In this document: positions 29,173-37,551 of the stretch, in pieces
How the letters are laid out: every line of letters begins with the position of its first letter
How positions within the stretch are numbered: position 1 is the stretch's first letter
NCBI RefSeq assembly: GCF_900299535.1
Contig: NZ_OMKE01000039.1
Location: 124,001-188,000, forward strand
DNA length: 64,000 nucleotides
Direction: 5' to 3'
From: Aquimarina aquimarini
Lineage (GTDB): Bacteria > Bacteroidota > Bacteroidia > Flavobacteriales > Flavobacteriaceae
The notes under the pieces: model-generated
Database searches by the model: none
The model's input: only the letters and a program-made list of their open reading frames with translations
What the model was told of the DNA's origin: nothing
Program-made: the position numbers and the translations under genes

Positions 29173-29550
29173 TTAATTGATTCTCCAAGGTGGATTTTTT
29201 CTATTATCCCCTGCAAAATACAAAATGATTTGATTTCCATCAGGATCTTTTAATCTGGCTTCACGCCATAACCAACGCTGATCTGTTGGCATTTGATCAA
29301 ATTGAATTCCTTTGGTAATAAGACGAGCCACTTCTTGATCTAATTCTTCAATTTCAAAATAGATGTATATTCCATCTATAGTGGGTATTTTTTCTACTTG
29401 ATGAATAGAAAAAGTAGCTCCTCCTTCTATACATTCAAAACGAGCATAATGAGGTAAAGACTCTACAATAAGATGTAATCCTAATTTTTTATAGAAAATA
29501 ATGGATTTTGAGACATCTAGTGACGGTACTGTAATTTGGTTGAGATTCAT
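29173..29550 (-). CDS. VOC-family (glyoxalase/bleomycin resistance fold) protein
   Basis: 125 aa with the two beta-alpha-beta-beta-beta units of the VOC fold. QITVPSLDVSKSIIFYKKLGL opens the first, and LKDPDGNQIILYF closes the second. Metal ligands could include His in LHLIVE and the Glu of the last strand region, but assignment is uncertain. First gene of a small operon with the pentapeptide protein and DUF2809. Confidence 0.82.
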   Translation of the reverse strand: MNLNQITVPSLDVSKSIIFYKKLGLHLIVESLPHYARFECIEGGATFSIHQVEKIPTIDGIYIYFEIEELDQEVARLITKGIQFDQMPTDQRWLWREARLKDPDGNQIILYFAGDNRKNPPWRIN

Positions 29551-29636
29551 ATTTTTATGATTCTTTTGTTTGTAATAAGTACTATATTCTTTTCCTTATA
29601 AAGATAAAAATAGCTGTGCTCAAAATATAAAACAAT

Positions 29637-29663
29637 AAAAGCCCATCAATATGATGAGCTTTT
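29637..29663 (-). terminator. Terminator-like hairpin after cspA
   Basis: Imperfect arms AAAAGC..ATCA and TGAT..GCTTTT with a two-base internal mismatch, 26 bp beyond the stop of the cold-shock gene. Flanking A tract on the plus strand gives U residues on the transcript. Confidence 0.55.
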
Positions 29664-29688
29664 AAAATTAAACTTGAAAGTATATGTA

Positions 29689-29880
29689 TTAAATAACTTT
29701 TACGTTTACTGCATTTAATCCTTTGTTTCCTTCTTTTAGATCAAACTCAACTTCATCGCCTTCACGAATTTCATCTATTAATCCAGAAATGTGTACAAAG
29801 TGATCTTTGTTAGCACCTTCTTCAGTGATAAAACCAAAACCTTTAGCGTCATTGAAGAATTTTACTGTTCCTTTACTCAT
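29689..29880 (-). CDS. Cold-shock domain protein (CspA family)
   Basis: 63 aa, a bare cold-shock domain. KFFNDAKGFGFITEEG is RNP1 and HFVHISGL is RNP2, the two RNA-binding motifs. These proteins act as RNA chaperones and often have long leaders. The 283-bp gap to the next gene (29881-30163) carries no clear leader structure that I could see. Confidence 0.95.
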   Translation of the reverse strand: MSKGTVKFFNDAKGFGFITEEGANKDHFVHISGLIDEIREGDEVEFDLKEGNKGLNAVNVKVI

Positions 29881-30163
29881 TGTAATTTAATTAAAATTTA
29901 TAATACTATTAGTTTTGCAAAGATGATGCCAATTATTTGATTTATAACTAAATAATCCATTATTTTTTCAAAAGAGCTTTTTGTTTATTCTTTTTTTTCC
30001 TGAAATATGTCTTTAAATCACCAGATAATCAGTGTATTTACATTTATATAACTAAGAAATAACCTACATACTTCTTGTTCTATATCATATACTATAACTT
30101 GTCATTATCAATTGATTTTAATAGATTGTAAACTATTAACGAACTTAATTTTTACACCCTCTC

Positions 30164-31549
30164 ATGAAAAACCTAACCAATTACCTACTTATTCTTGCTA
30201 TGATTTTTATTGCTTCATGTAGTAATGAAGATATAGATACTAATGATTCTGGAAATGGAACCAGTTCTGAAGATTTAGACGAAAACGGATTACCAAAAAT
30301 TATTTTTGATATACAATTACCTACTATGTCCAATGATCAAGAGTATATTATTGATTTGGCTCGTTGGGATATTCCTAATAATAGAACAGATGCAATTAAA
30401 ACTACGGCAAATTTACAAGCGGCAATAGATTGGGCTCACCAAGAAGGCTATAGTAGAGTTATATTACCTACTGGGGAATATCTGGTTGGTGAAGATGTAA
30501 ATAATATTTACCAAGGAGGGATAGAAATTTATGAGAATACTGAATTTGTATTTAGCCCAGGTGCAATTTTAGAAATTGACACTAATAATAAATGGAACTA
30601 TTGTGTTATCAGCCTCAAAGGAGATAATATTATTATTCGAGATGGTACTATAAAAGGAGATAGAGATACGCATGTTTTTACACCTCGCGAAAATGATGGG
30701 AAAACTGCGCATGATGAAGGTCATGGTATTTGTGTTTGGAATAAAAGTAATCAGGTATTAGTAAAAAACATGATTATTCATAATTTGACAGGAGATGGCT
30801 CTTTGGTACTAGATGCAAATGATGTCACTTTTATAGATAATAATATTTATAACAACAGACGACAAGGTATATCTATCGTTGGAGGTACACGTATTGAAAT
30901 AAAAGATAATGAGATACACCATATTAATGGTACAACTCCTCAATTTGGTATTGATATTGAAGGCCCTGGACGTATAGATGAAGATATATTAATTCATAAA
31001 AACTATTTTCATCACAATACTGGTGGTGATATTGTAAATACCAGTGGAGAAAATGTGTATATTCTGGATAATAGTATGGAACAGGGTGATGGAAATACTT
31101 ATGTAGATGGCCCTATAGTAAGTTGGCATAAAACTCATACTATTATTGCTAGAAATACCATTACTATGGATTCTGGATCAGTTAATGGACGATTAGGGTA
31201 CATTCAATACTCAAGTGGTGGTGATAAAGGGCATAACCGAGCCACTTATGTACATGATAATGTTTGTAATAATTGTGGTATGTATATGTATAAAAGTGCT
31301 GATGCAGATGTTCGACGTAATAAATTTCTTGGCTATTTTGTAGCTTTTAGTGATTTTAAAAATGTAGTGTTAATTGATAACCTAGTTACTTATTCTCAAG
31401 AACATCCTAACTTAAGGTTTTGCTGGTCATATCGTTTTAAAGAAGTTACGGGTTCTGCTAGTGGTAATCTTCTGGAAGATACGCTAGAAGAAATACCTTT
31501 ATCAGAAACCACAACATATACTATGCAATGTGTGCTGGATGGTTGGTAA
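30164..31549 (+). CDS. Right-handed beta-helix lipoprotein (pectate-lyase-like fold)
   Basis: 461 aa. Lipobox in IFIASC (about residue 19), then an acidic low-complexity linker (SNEDIDTNDSGNG). A pectate lyase-like superfamily start, NLQAAIDWAHQEGYSRVILP, is followed by parallel beta-helix coils (repeated short HN/NN-rich turns such as VKNMIIHNLTGDGSLVLD). Such proteins bind or cleave polysaccharides; catalytic residues could not be assigned. Single gene, surface or periplasmic. Confidence 0.8.
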   Translation: MKNLTNYLLILAMIFIASCSNEDIDTNDSGNGTSSEDLDENGLPKIIFDIQLPTMSNDQEYIIDLARWDIPNNRTDAIKTTANLQAAIDWAHQEGYSRVILPTGEYLVGEDVNNIYQGGIEIYENTEFVFSPGAILEIDTNNKWNYCVISLKGDNIIIRDGTIKGDRDTHVFTPRENDGKTAHDEGHGICVWNKSNQVLVKNMIIHNLTGDGSLVLDANDVTFIDNNIYNNRRQGISIVGGTRIEIKDNEIHHINGTTPQFGIDIEGPGRIDEDILIHKNYFHHNTGGDIVNTSGENVYILDNSMEQGDGNTYVDGPIVSWHKTHTIIARNTITMDSGSVNGRLGYIQYSSGGDKGHNRATYVHDNVCNNCGMYMYKSADADVRRNKFLGYFVAFSDFKNVVLIDNLVTYSQEHPNLRFCWSYRFKEVTGSASGNLLEDTLEEIPLSETTTYTMQCVLDGW

Positions 31550-31661
31550 CAACTATTTGATATATAAACAAACCTATGTATTGTCTGTAATAAATTTCTC
31601 TAGATTAACTTTTATAAATACTTCACTTTGCAAAGTTGTTTAAAAACTTATCTTCGCGCCC

Positions 31662-32561
31662 ATGTGGATGTATTTAGGTCTTTTGACAGCTTTATTTTTA
31701 GGATTACACAACTTATGTAAAAAACATGCAGTACAAGGAAACGAGGTATTCCCAGTGCTGTTGGGCACAATAGGATCAGGTTTTTTAGTACTACTTCCTG
31801 TTTTTATTGGCTCAGTCTATTTCCCTGATTATATTAATAAAATTGGGTTTACTATTACTGATATTTCATGGAAAATTCATGGTTTTATTTTTATAAAATC
31901 AATGATTATGGCTGGATCTTGGGTTTTAGCCTATCAAGCTTTAAAACATTTACCTATTACGATTGTTACTCCTATACGTTCGGCAGGTCCTTTTTTTACA
32001 TTTATAGGAGCTATTTTAATTTATCAGGAAAAACCTAATTTTTTACAATGGATTGGCTTTTTCCTTATTATTTTCTCGGTATTACTATATTCTAGAATTG
32101 GAAAAAAAGAAGGTATAAATTTTAAAAAGAATAAATGGATATTTGCAATTATTGGTGCTACTTTCTTAGGGGCTTCTAGTGGATTGTATGATAAATTCTT
32201 GATTCAGAGCTTACAATTAAATCCACAGACATTACAATTTTGGTTTTGTTTCTACATGAGTATAATTCTGCTAATCATCTTATCGATTACTTGGTTTCCT
32301 AATAAAGAAAAAAGAAAAGCATTTAAATGGCGATGGAGTATTCCTGCTGTTGGAGTTTTATTACAGGCTGCAGATTATTTCTATTATAAAGCACTTCAAG
32401 ACCCTGATGCATTAATTATGTTATTATCTGCTATAAAAAGAAGTCAGATACTAATTGCAGTTGTCATTGGTGGTTTAGTATTTAAAGAGAAAAACAAACG
32501 CAAAAAGTTAATTCCTTTATTGGGTATTATGATGGGTGTATTTCTGATTTTGTATTCTTAA
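31662..32561 (+). CDS. EamA/DMT-family membrane transporter
   Basis: 299 aa with about ten transmembrane helices in two repeated halves, each with an EamA-like pattern (LPITIVTPIRSAGPFFTFIGA; DPDALIMLLSAIKRSQILIAV). It exports or imports small metabolites; substrate unknown. Starts 112 bp after the beta-helix gene on the same strand. Confidence 0.85.
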   Translation: MWMYLGLLTALFLGLHNLCKKHAVQGNEVFPVLLGTIGSGFLVLLPVFIGSVYFPDYINKIGFTITDISWKIHGFIFIKSMIMAGSWVLAYQALKHLPITIVTPIRSAGPFFTFIGAILIYQEKPNFLQWIGFFLIIFSVLLYSRIGKKEGINFKKNKWIFAIIGATFLGASSGLYDKFLIQSLQLNPQTLQFWFCFYMSIILLIILSITWFPNKEKRKAFKWRWSIPAVGVLLQAADYFYYKALQDPDALIMLLSAIKRSQILIAVVIGGLVFKEKNKRKKLIPLLGIMMGVFLILYS

Positions 32562-32569
32562 TTAAGTAT

Positions 32570-33463
32570 TTATCTCCATTGTAAAAGAGATAAACCTACT
32601 CCAAAAGTTGTTTGTTTATGATTATAATCAATAAGACTTTCTCCATATCCGTGAAATACCTGAGCATGAACTTGCAAATGCCCTAGTATTCTAACTGCAT
32701 AATCCAATGTAACACTCCCTCTACTCTTGCTACCTCCACGCAACGAATGTTTTGCCAGAATACTAACATCATGTCGCCCTCTAGAAAATGCAGATAGTAC
32801 CTCCATGCGTCCTATGTAATTTTCTATTCCAGGGTTATTATTTTCTATAGGATCTTCTGGAATTCGCCACCATGGACGTAATACTACACTCCAAGAAGGA
32901 GTCTCTAATCCTAATTGCATTACAACTCGATTCCAACTTCGAGATAAAGGATTTGATCTTCCATTACTCTCATGGTTAATCCCAATTCCTGCAAATGTGC
33001 CATTAATCCCAAAAAACTTGTACGGAGTTGGAAAAATCAACATAACTTCTGGCTCATAATTGGTCTCTCTAAAAGGTCTGGAAATATGAGGGCTATACAA
33101 TTGCCATCTCGAAGATTGAGTGTATGCAACCCACAAATCTCCACCTATTTTTTTACCGAGTAAATTGCGTACTGCTCTCGTCTTAAAACTCAGCTGAAAT
33201 TTTAATTCTGTATTAAAAAAATCAGAAGGTTCTTCTACAGAATTAAGTGAATTACCGCTCATTGGCTGATTATTCATATCTGATGTATAATTAGCCAATA
33301 AGAAATAGACTGGTTTATACGGTATTATTTTGAATAATTTAGTAGAATCATTATGGATTTGCCAACGTTCTGTCAAACTTTCGCCTGGATCATCTAGCAA
33401 TTTTTGTGCTTGAATAAACGAGCTACAAAAAATTACTATAAAGAGAGAAATGAATGTTTTCAT
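32570..33463 (-). CDS. pldA: Outer-membrane phospholipase A
   Basis: 297 aa. Signal peptide ends near SSFIQAQ. The OMPLA signature NHESNGRSNPLSRSWNR holds His164, Ser166 and Asn178, with exactly the spacing of E. coli OMPLA His142/Ser144/Asn156. A 12-stranded outer-membrane barrel that hydrolyses phospholipids in a calcium-dependent, dimer-activated way. Single gene, convergent with the EamA transporter. Confidence 0.93.
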   Translation of the reverse strand: MKTFISLFIVIFCSSFIQAQKLLDDPGESLTERWQIHNDSTKLFKIIPYKPVYFLLANYTSDMNNQPMSGNSLNSVEEPSDFFNTELKFQLSFKTRAVRNLLGKKIGGDLWVAYTQSSRWQLYSPHISRPFRETNYEPEVMLIFPTPYKFFGINGTFAGIGINHESNGRSNPLSRSWNRVVMQLGLETPSWSVVLRPWWRIPEDPIENNNPGIENYIGRMEVLSAFSRGRHDVSILAKHSLRGGSKSRGSVTLDYAVRILGHLQVHAQVFHGYGESLIDYNHKQTTFGVGLSLLQWR

Positions 33464-33592
33464 AAGTGCAAATTAAGATAAAAACACACAAACAAGTACT
33501 AAAAAAGTACTTCTATTCAGTAGTACAAGATCATCTATACTTAGATTTCTCATTTAGAGCTACTCATAGAATAAAAAAGATATTATAATACT

Positions 33593-33709
33593 CTATTATT
33601 ACTCACTCAGTAAGATTTTTATGCTTCAAAGTTTGCTTCTAAATTAAAGGTTCTCTTCAAATGAATACTTCATGGGCTAACTTCAAGCTAATTTATTTTT
33701 TGAGAATTG
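33593..33709. repeat. Dispersed ~115-bp repeat, copy A
   Basis: Sequence similar to copy B at 40609-40719. Shared blocks in the same order are TACTCACT, AGTxAGxTTTT, TTGCxTCxAAATTAAAGGTT, TTCAAAxGAAT, GGCT and TTTATTTT. It overlaps the last codons of the DUF4136-like lipoprotein gene. Intergenic, no coding sense seen. Confidence 0.55.
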
Positions 33710-34334
33710 AATCATTTACTAAATGATGTACCATTTTATTTGTAAAACTACTAGCCGCAGATTCTATAGAAGATGGATCAATTAATGAAGATTGCCCAGT
33801 CCAGACAACAGTCTCTTTTCCTTTGTATATTTCTTCTTTAAGGTTGTATAAGATGGCTTCTATCAAATATGATTTTGACGGAACATAGTAGCCTGGAGTT
33901 CTAATCGTTTCATAGCGTCTTACTACATATTTTCCTACACGATAATACCCCCCTGGCATTACATAATCCTGACCATGTTTATAACGTGAATTTTCTTTTG
34001 AATCGATAAGACTAATAGTGATTACTGCATCTACTTTATTTTCTTTTATAATAGCAATCAAATTTTCTGGGGTTAATTTTTCTTTAGTCATTTTAGGAGG
34101 AAAAATAGTGACCCCTTCGATTGCATTATACCCTTGATCTGCCAGTTTTTGAACAGCAGTTTTCTCAAACTCATTTCGTGCTTTTAGGTTATCACTAATT
34201 CCTATAACGGCAATTTTAGTAAAAGTATCCCCATAATATCCCTCTTTTGTCCAACTAGACCCTAGCTTATGAGAACAAGAGCTAATAATTAAATAGATTG
34301 TAAACAAAACACCTAGCTTCTTTATTATTTTCAT
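33693..34334 (-). CDS. Lipoprotein, DUF4136-like
   Basis: 213 aa. Lipobox LIISSCSH (Cys about 20). The rest is a soluble alpha/beta protein (FTKIAVIGISDNLKARNEFEKTAV, VDAVITISLIDSKENSRYK) like DUF4136-type envelope lipoproteins. It lies 20 bp after the Tat-type SDR and is the last gene of that operon. Its last codons are part of repeat copy A. Function unknown. Confidence 0.75.
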   Translation of the reverse strand: MKIIKKLGVLFTIYLIISSCSHKLGSSWTKEGYYGDTFTKIAVIGISDNLKARNEFEKTAVQKLADQGYNAIEGVTIFPPKMTKEKLTPENLIAIIKENKVDAVITISLIDSKENSRYKHGQDYVMPGGYYRVGKYVVRRYETIRTPGYYVPSKSYLIEAILYNLKEEIYKGKETVVWTGQSSLIDPSSIESAASSFTNKMVHHLVNDSILKK

Positions 34335-34354
34335 TTCAAAGTAATGTTATAAAT

Positions 34355-35377
34355 TCAATAGGAAGTAAACCCTCCATCTGTAGCATAATTTGCTCCAGTA
34401 ATGTTTGATGCTTCATCAGATAACAAAAATAACATTACTGCTACTTGTTCTTCTGGAGTAGCATCTCTTTGATTAGAGTCAGTATACTGTAACAAGCTTT
34501 TTGTTTTGATATTTCCCATTCCAACTGCTCCTTTACTAGCCTTAACTTTGGCCATAACTAGTTTATATGCACGTTCTACCATTGGTGTAGCAGTATTTGC
34601 CATGCATACAGAGTTAATTCGTATGCCATATTCTGCATAATCAATAGCTGCATTTTTGGTAAGCCCATTAACAGCATGTTTACTAGCTACATATGAAGGT
34701 GTTCCCGAAAACCCACGTAAACCAGCTACAGAAGCTACATTTACGATAGCACCTCCTTGATTTTGTGCTACCATTTGCTTTAGTTGTTCCCGCATGCACT
34801 TAAATACTCCTGTGGTATTTACTCGCATGACGACATCCCAATATTCATCTGTGGCTTCATGACACCTACTAAATGTAAGGTGTTTTTGTTTATCATAATC
34901 TATAGCATCTCCTGGAAAAATAGCATCCATCACTCCCGCATTATTTATGGCATAATCTAATCTACCATATGATTCTACTGCTGTTTTTACCATTTCTTTA
35001 CAGGTCTCATTGGTAGAAACATCCCCATAAACAAATTTGGCAGTCCCCCCTTGCTTATTTATTTCTTGAATTACGGTACTTCCTTCATCCTTTAACCAAT
35101 CTACTCCCACTACATTTGCTCCTTCTTTAGCCGCTCTTCTTACTGCGGCTGCTCCCATACCTCTAGCACAACCAGTTACAATAATTGTTTTTCCTTTAAA
35201 GCGATCAGAAATAAAATAATTTGGATTTATTGGGGAAACGTCTGTATTATCAGTAGTATCTTGTGTAGCTATTCCAGCAATAGTTTCTGGTGTATTTGGA
35301 TCATTAGTACAACTTATACCAGCCGTAGCACCTATGGTAGCTAAAGTGGTGTTTTTTAACATATTTCTTCGGTTCAT
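34355..35377 (-). CDS. Short-chain dehydrogenase with a Tat-like, lipoprotein-type leader
   Basis: 340 aa. MNRRNMLKNTTLATIGATAGISC begins with a twin-arginine RRNMLK, a hydrophobic region and a lipobox-like cysteine. The SDR domain follows (TIIVTGCARGMGAAAVRRA; NNAGV; YVASKHAVNGL with Tyr-x3-Lys; ITGANYATDGG). A Tat route would allow export of a folded, cofactor-loaded NAD(P) enzyme, as in glucose-fructose oxidoreductase. This is unusual for SDRs. It sits between an alginate-export-like porin and a lipoprotein. Confidence 0.8.
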   Translation of the reverse strand: MNRRNMLKNTTLATIGATAGISCTNDPNTPETIAGIATQDTTDNTDVSPINPNYFISDRFKGKTIIVTGCARGMGAAAVRRAAKEGANVVGVDWLKDEGSTVIQEINKQGGTAKFVYGDVSTNETCKEMVKTAVESYGRLDYAINNAGVMDAIFPGDAIDYDKQKHLTFSRCHEATDEYWDVVMRVNTTGVFKCMREQLKQMVAQNQGGAIVNVASVAGLRGFSGTPSYVASKHAVNGLTKNAAIDYAEYGIRINSVCMANTATPMVERAYKLVMAKVKASKGAVGMGNIKTKSLLQYTDSNQRDATPEEQVAVMLFLLSDEASNITGANYATDGGFTSY

Positions 35378-35415
35378 GCCTTTCGTTTTTATAAGTTAGT
35401 GAGTGTGATTTAATT

Positions 35416-37176
35416 CTATAATGCATATCGTATAAACAACATAGTACTCCACCAATTAGAAGCTTTCTGTTCTAGGTTTCTTTCTACTGCATCCCCAGGA
35501 AATGTTGCTGCTACATGCCCTTGAATAAAAATTTTACGGGACATGAATACTTTAAAAGTCAAATTTCCTTCGAATCCATAATCTTTTGATTCTAGAAATG
35601 ATAATGCAGGGTTACCTCCTAGGTTTGTTTTACTATCTGCTCTAAATAGCCAAAACTGAGGTACCAATTCTAGCTTTGGTTTTGGGCGTAAACGTAGTTG
35701 AAATCTATGAGCAATAACATTTGATATTTGTACTACTTTAAAATGATTTATTCCTTGTACCCATTGTTCTCCCGTTCCTCCAGATAATAATGGATCCCAA
35801 CGTTCAAACCTATCTGTATTTATATCATCTCCAGAAAAATGAGCATGACGATAACTAAATGTGGGTTTCCAAGGTAATTTTGAAAAATTCCAGCCTATTT
35901 CTCCAAAAAAACCATAAGCATGCATTGGGAAATCTGTATTTGTTTGTATTCCCCCTTCTCCAGCCAAGAACATCCCTGAATGTCCAGAAGGTTGTGGTTG
36001 CCATCTAAAACGTGCATCTATAACTTGAAGCCCTTCTCTACTCAAAACTTCTGTAGGTGTAAAATACCCATATTCAGATTTTGGTACATACAAAAAACTT
36101 CCTCCCAGAGAAACTCCTGTAAATGGTTTTACTTCTGCATTGACCCCCATAATTCTTGTTTTGGAATCTACAACAGGTAATTCATCTGGATCTAAATAAA
36201 AGAATTCAAGTAAGTTATTATTATATTTTATACTACCGCGGGCGAGCATATCTGTAGCCCATCTTGGATTTGATTGTAGTGATGCTCGTTTGCTTCCATT
36301 TGCAGAAGTATTTACGATAAGAAACCCTTCTCCCAGTGTAAATCGTTGTCGCCCTGCAGATGCATTTATTACAAGACGATCACCATTGCTCCATGTTTTA
36401 CCTGTTATTAAACCAATATATGCATCTTCAACACCTATATAAGCTCTAGATTCATTGGTAAAAAGTTCATTTCCTGTTGATCCGCTTATTATTGTACTAA
36501 AACCACCATACAGATGCAGGTTCTTATATAAAGGCGTAATACCGTATACTCCCAGATGAGTAAAACCTTCTACCCAATCTTTATACCCTTTTCCTGATGG
36601 TCTTCCAGAAACAAGCGGATTACCATCAAGAAGTGCATCTGGATCACCATACCAAGCATCTGTATTACTATAATGAATGGCTAGTGCTTCTAATTTTAAT
36701 CTAATAAATGTACCTCTAGAGTCATACAGTCTGGGTAAATCTGTTATTTCTTTTGTTTTCAAAAAACCTTTTTCTGATAACTCCCCTACATCAGTTCCTA
36801 TTACCACATAAATAGTAAGAATTACGCCACCAGTAGCACCAAATTGAGGTTCTATCATAGTGGATGCTATTCTAGAATCACGACGTGATAAGGATAAAGA
36901 AAATTCAACCTGATTTCTTGAAAATTTATTATCTGGAAATACATTTAAATCTTGTCGTACTTTTTCTTGAATTCGATTATTGAGAATTGAATCCTTTGAT
37001 GGATTAGAAATGATTATTTGTACTTCTTCAATTCTTCTATTATCATATGGGTCTATAGTACCTATTCCTTGCGTAAAAGCGGTAGTATATACAAATACAA
37101 TAGTTATAAAAATTAGAATTGTCCTTAGTATAGAAAATGTTTTGAGATGATCTGGCGATGTAGAAATTTCACTCAT
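35416..37176 (-). CDS. Outer-membrane porin, alginate-export-like, with POTRA-like N-terminal domain
   Basis: 586 aa. A membrane segment near residue 20-35 looks like a signal peptide (TILIFITIVFVYTTAFTQG). Residues about 45-130 (VQIIISNPSKDSILNNRIQ, then VILTIYVVIG) resemble a POTRA-like fold. The remainder alternates in beta-barrel fashion, with AGRQRFTLGEGFLI typical of alginate-export-type porins. First gene of an operon with the Tat SDR and the lipoprotein. The substrate is probably an anionic oligosaccharide or similar (inference). Confidence 0.7.
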   Translation of the reverse strand: MSEISTSPDHLKTFSILRTILIFITIVFVYTTAFTQGIGTIDPYDNRRIEEVQIIISNPSKDSILNNRIQEKVRQDLNVFPDNKFSRNQVEFSLSLSRRDSRIASTMIEPQFGATGGVILTIYVVIGTDVGELSEKGFLKTKEITDLPRLYDSRGTFIRLKLEALAIHYSNTDAWYGDPDALLDGNPLVSGRPSGKGYKDWVEGFTHLGVYGITPLYKNLHLYGGFSTIISGSTGNELFTNESRAYIGVEDAYIGLITGKTWSNGDRLVINASAGRQRFTLGEGFLIVNTSANGSKRASLQSNPRWATDMLARGSIKYNNNLLEFFYLDPDELPVVDSKTRIMGVNAEVKPFTGVSLGGSFLYVPKSEYGYFTPTEVLSREGLQVIDARFRWQPQPSGHSGMFLAGEGGIQTNTDFPMHAYGFFGEIGWNFSKLPWKPTFSYRHAHFSGDDINTDRFERWDPLLSGGTGEQWVQGINHFKVVQISNVIAHRFQLRLRPKPKLELVPQFWLFRADSKTNLGGNPALSFLESKDYGFEGNLTFKVFMSRKIFIQGHVAATFPGDAVERNLEQKASNWWSTMLFIRYAL

Positions 37177-37551
37177 ACTAAAAAGCTATCGTAAATTGCA
37201 TTCAAAAAGCACTTTACCTATTGATATTACTTAAATATACAAAAAGGCAGGCTTTCAAAACACACTTTAACTCAACAAACACCTTGATTAATAGTATTTT
37301 AACATAAGGAAATCTTAATTTTAACAAAAAAACAACTCCCCCTTTATTGAAAAACATATAATCACAAATGTTTTGAAAATTTGTGGGTATCTCAAAATAA
37401 CCCAAAAACAAAGACTGCCTAAATTACTTTTTAGACAGCCTCATTCTTATTTTATTATTCTTATCTCCCTATGTTTATTAGACTAGTGATAGATCGTAAT
37501 AATTATATTTTATATTCTGGTCGAATGACTCGATAATACTTCTTACTTTTT
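37177..37551. other. Gene-free stretch of 375 bp
   Basis: Between the porin and the ankyrin protein. It holds a C-run motif at 37338-37350 and an imperfect hairpin (GACTGCCTAAA / TTTTTAGACAGCC, about 37412-37439) that may terminate the ankyrin gene. No convincing gene; one 65-aa frame here is AT-rich noise. Confidence 0.5.

Noticed and set aside
37214-37411. 65-aa minus-strand frame
   Set aside because: AT-rich intergenic noise with no recognisable start context.
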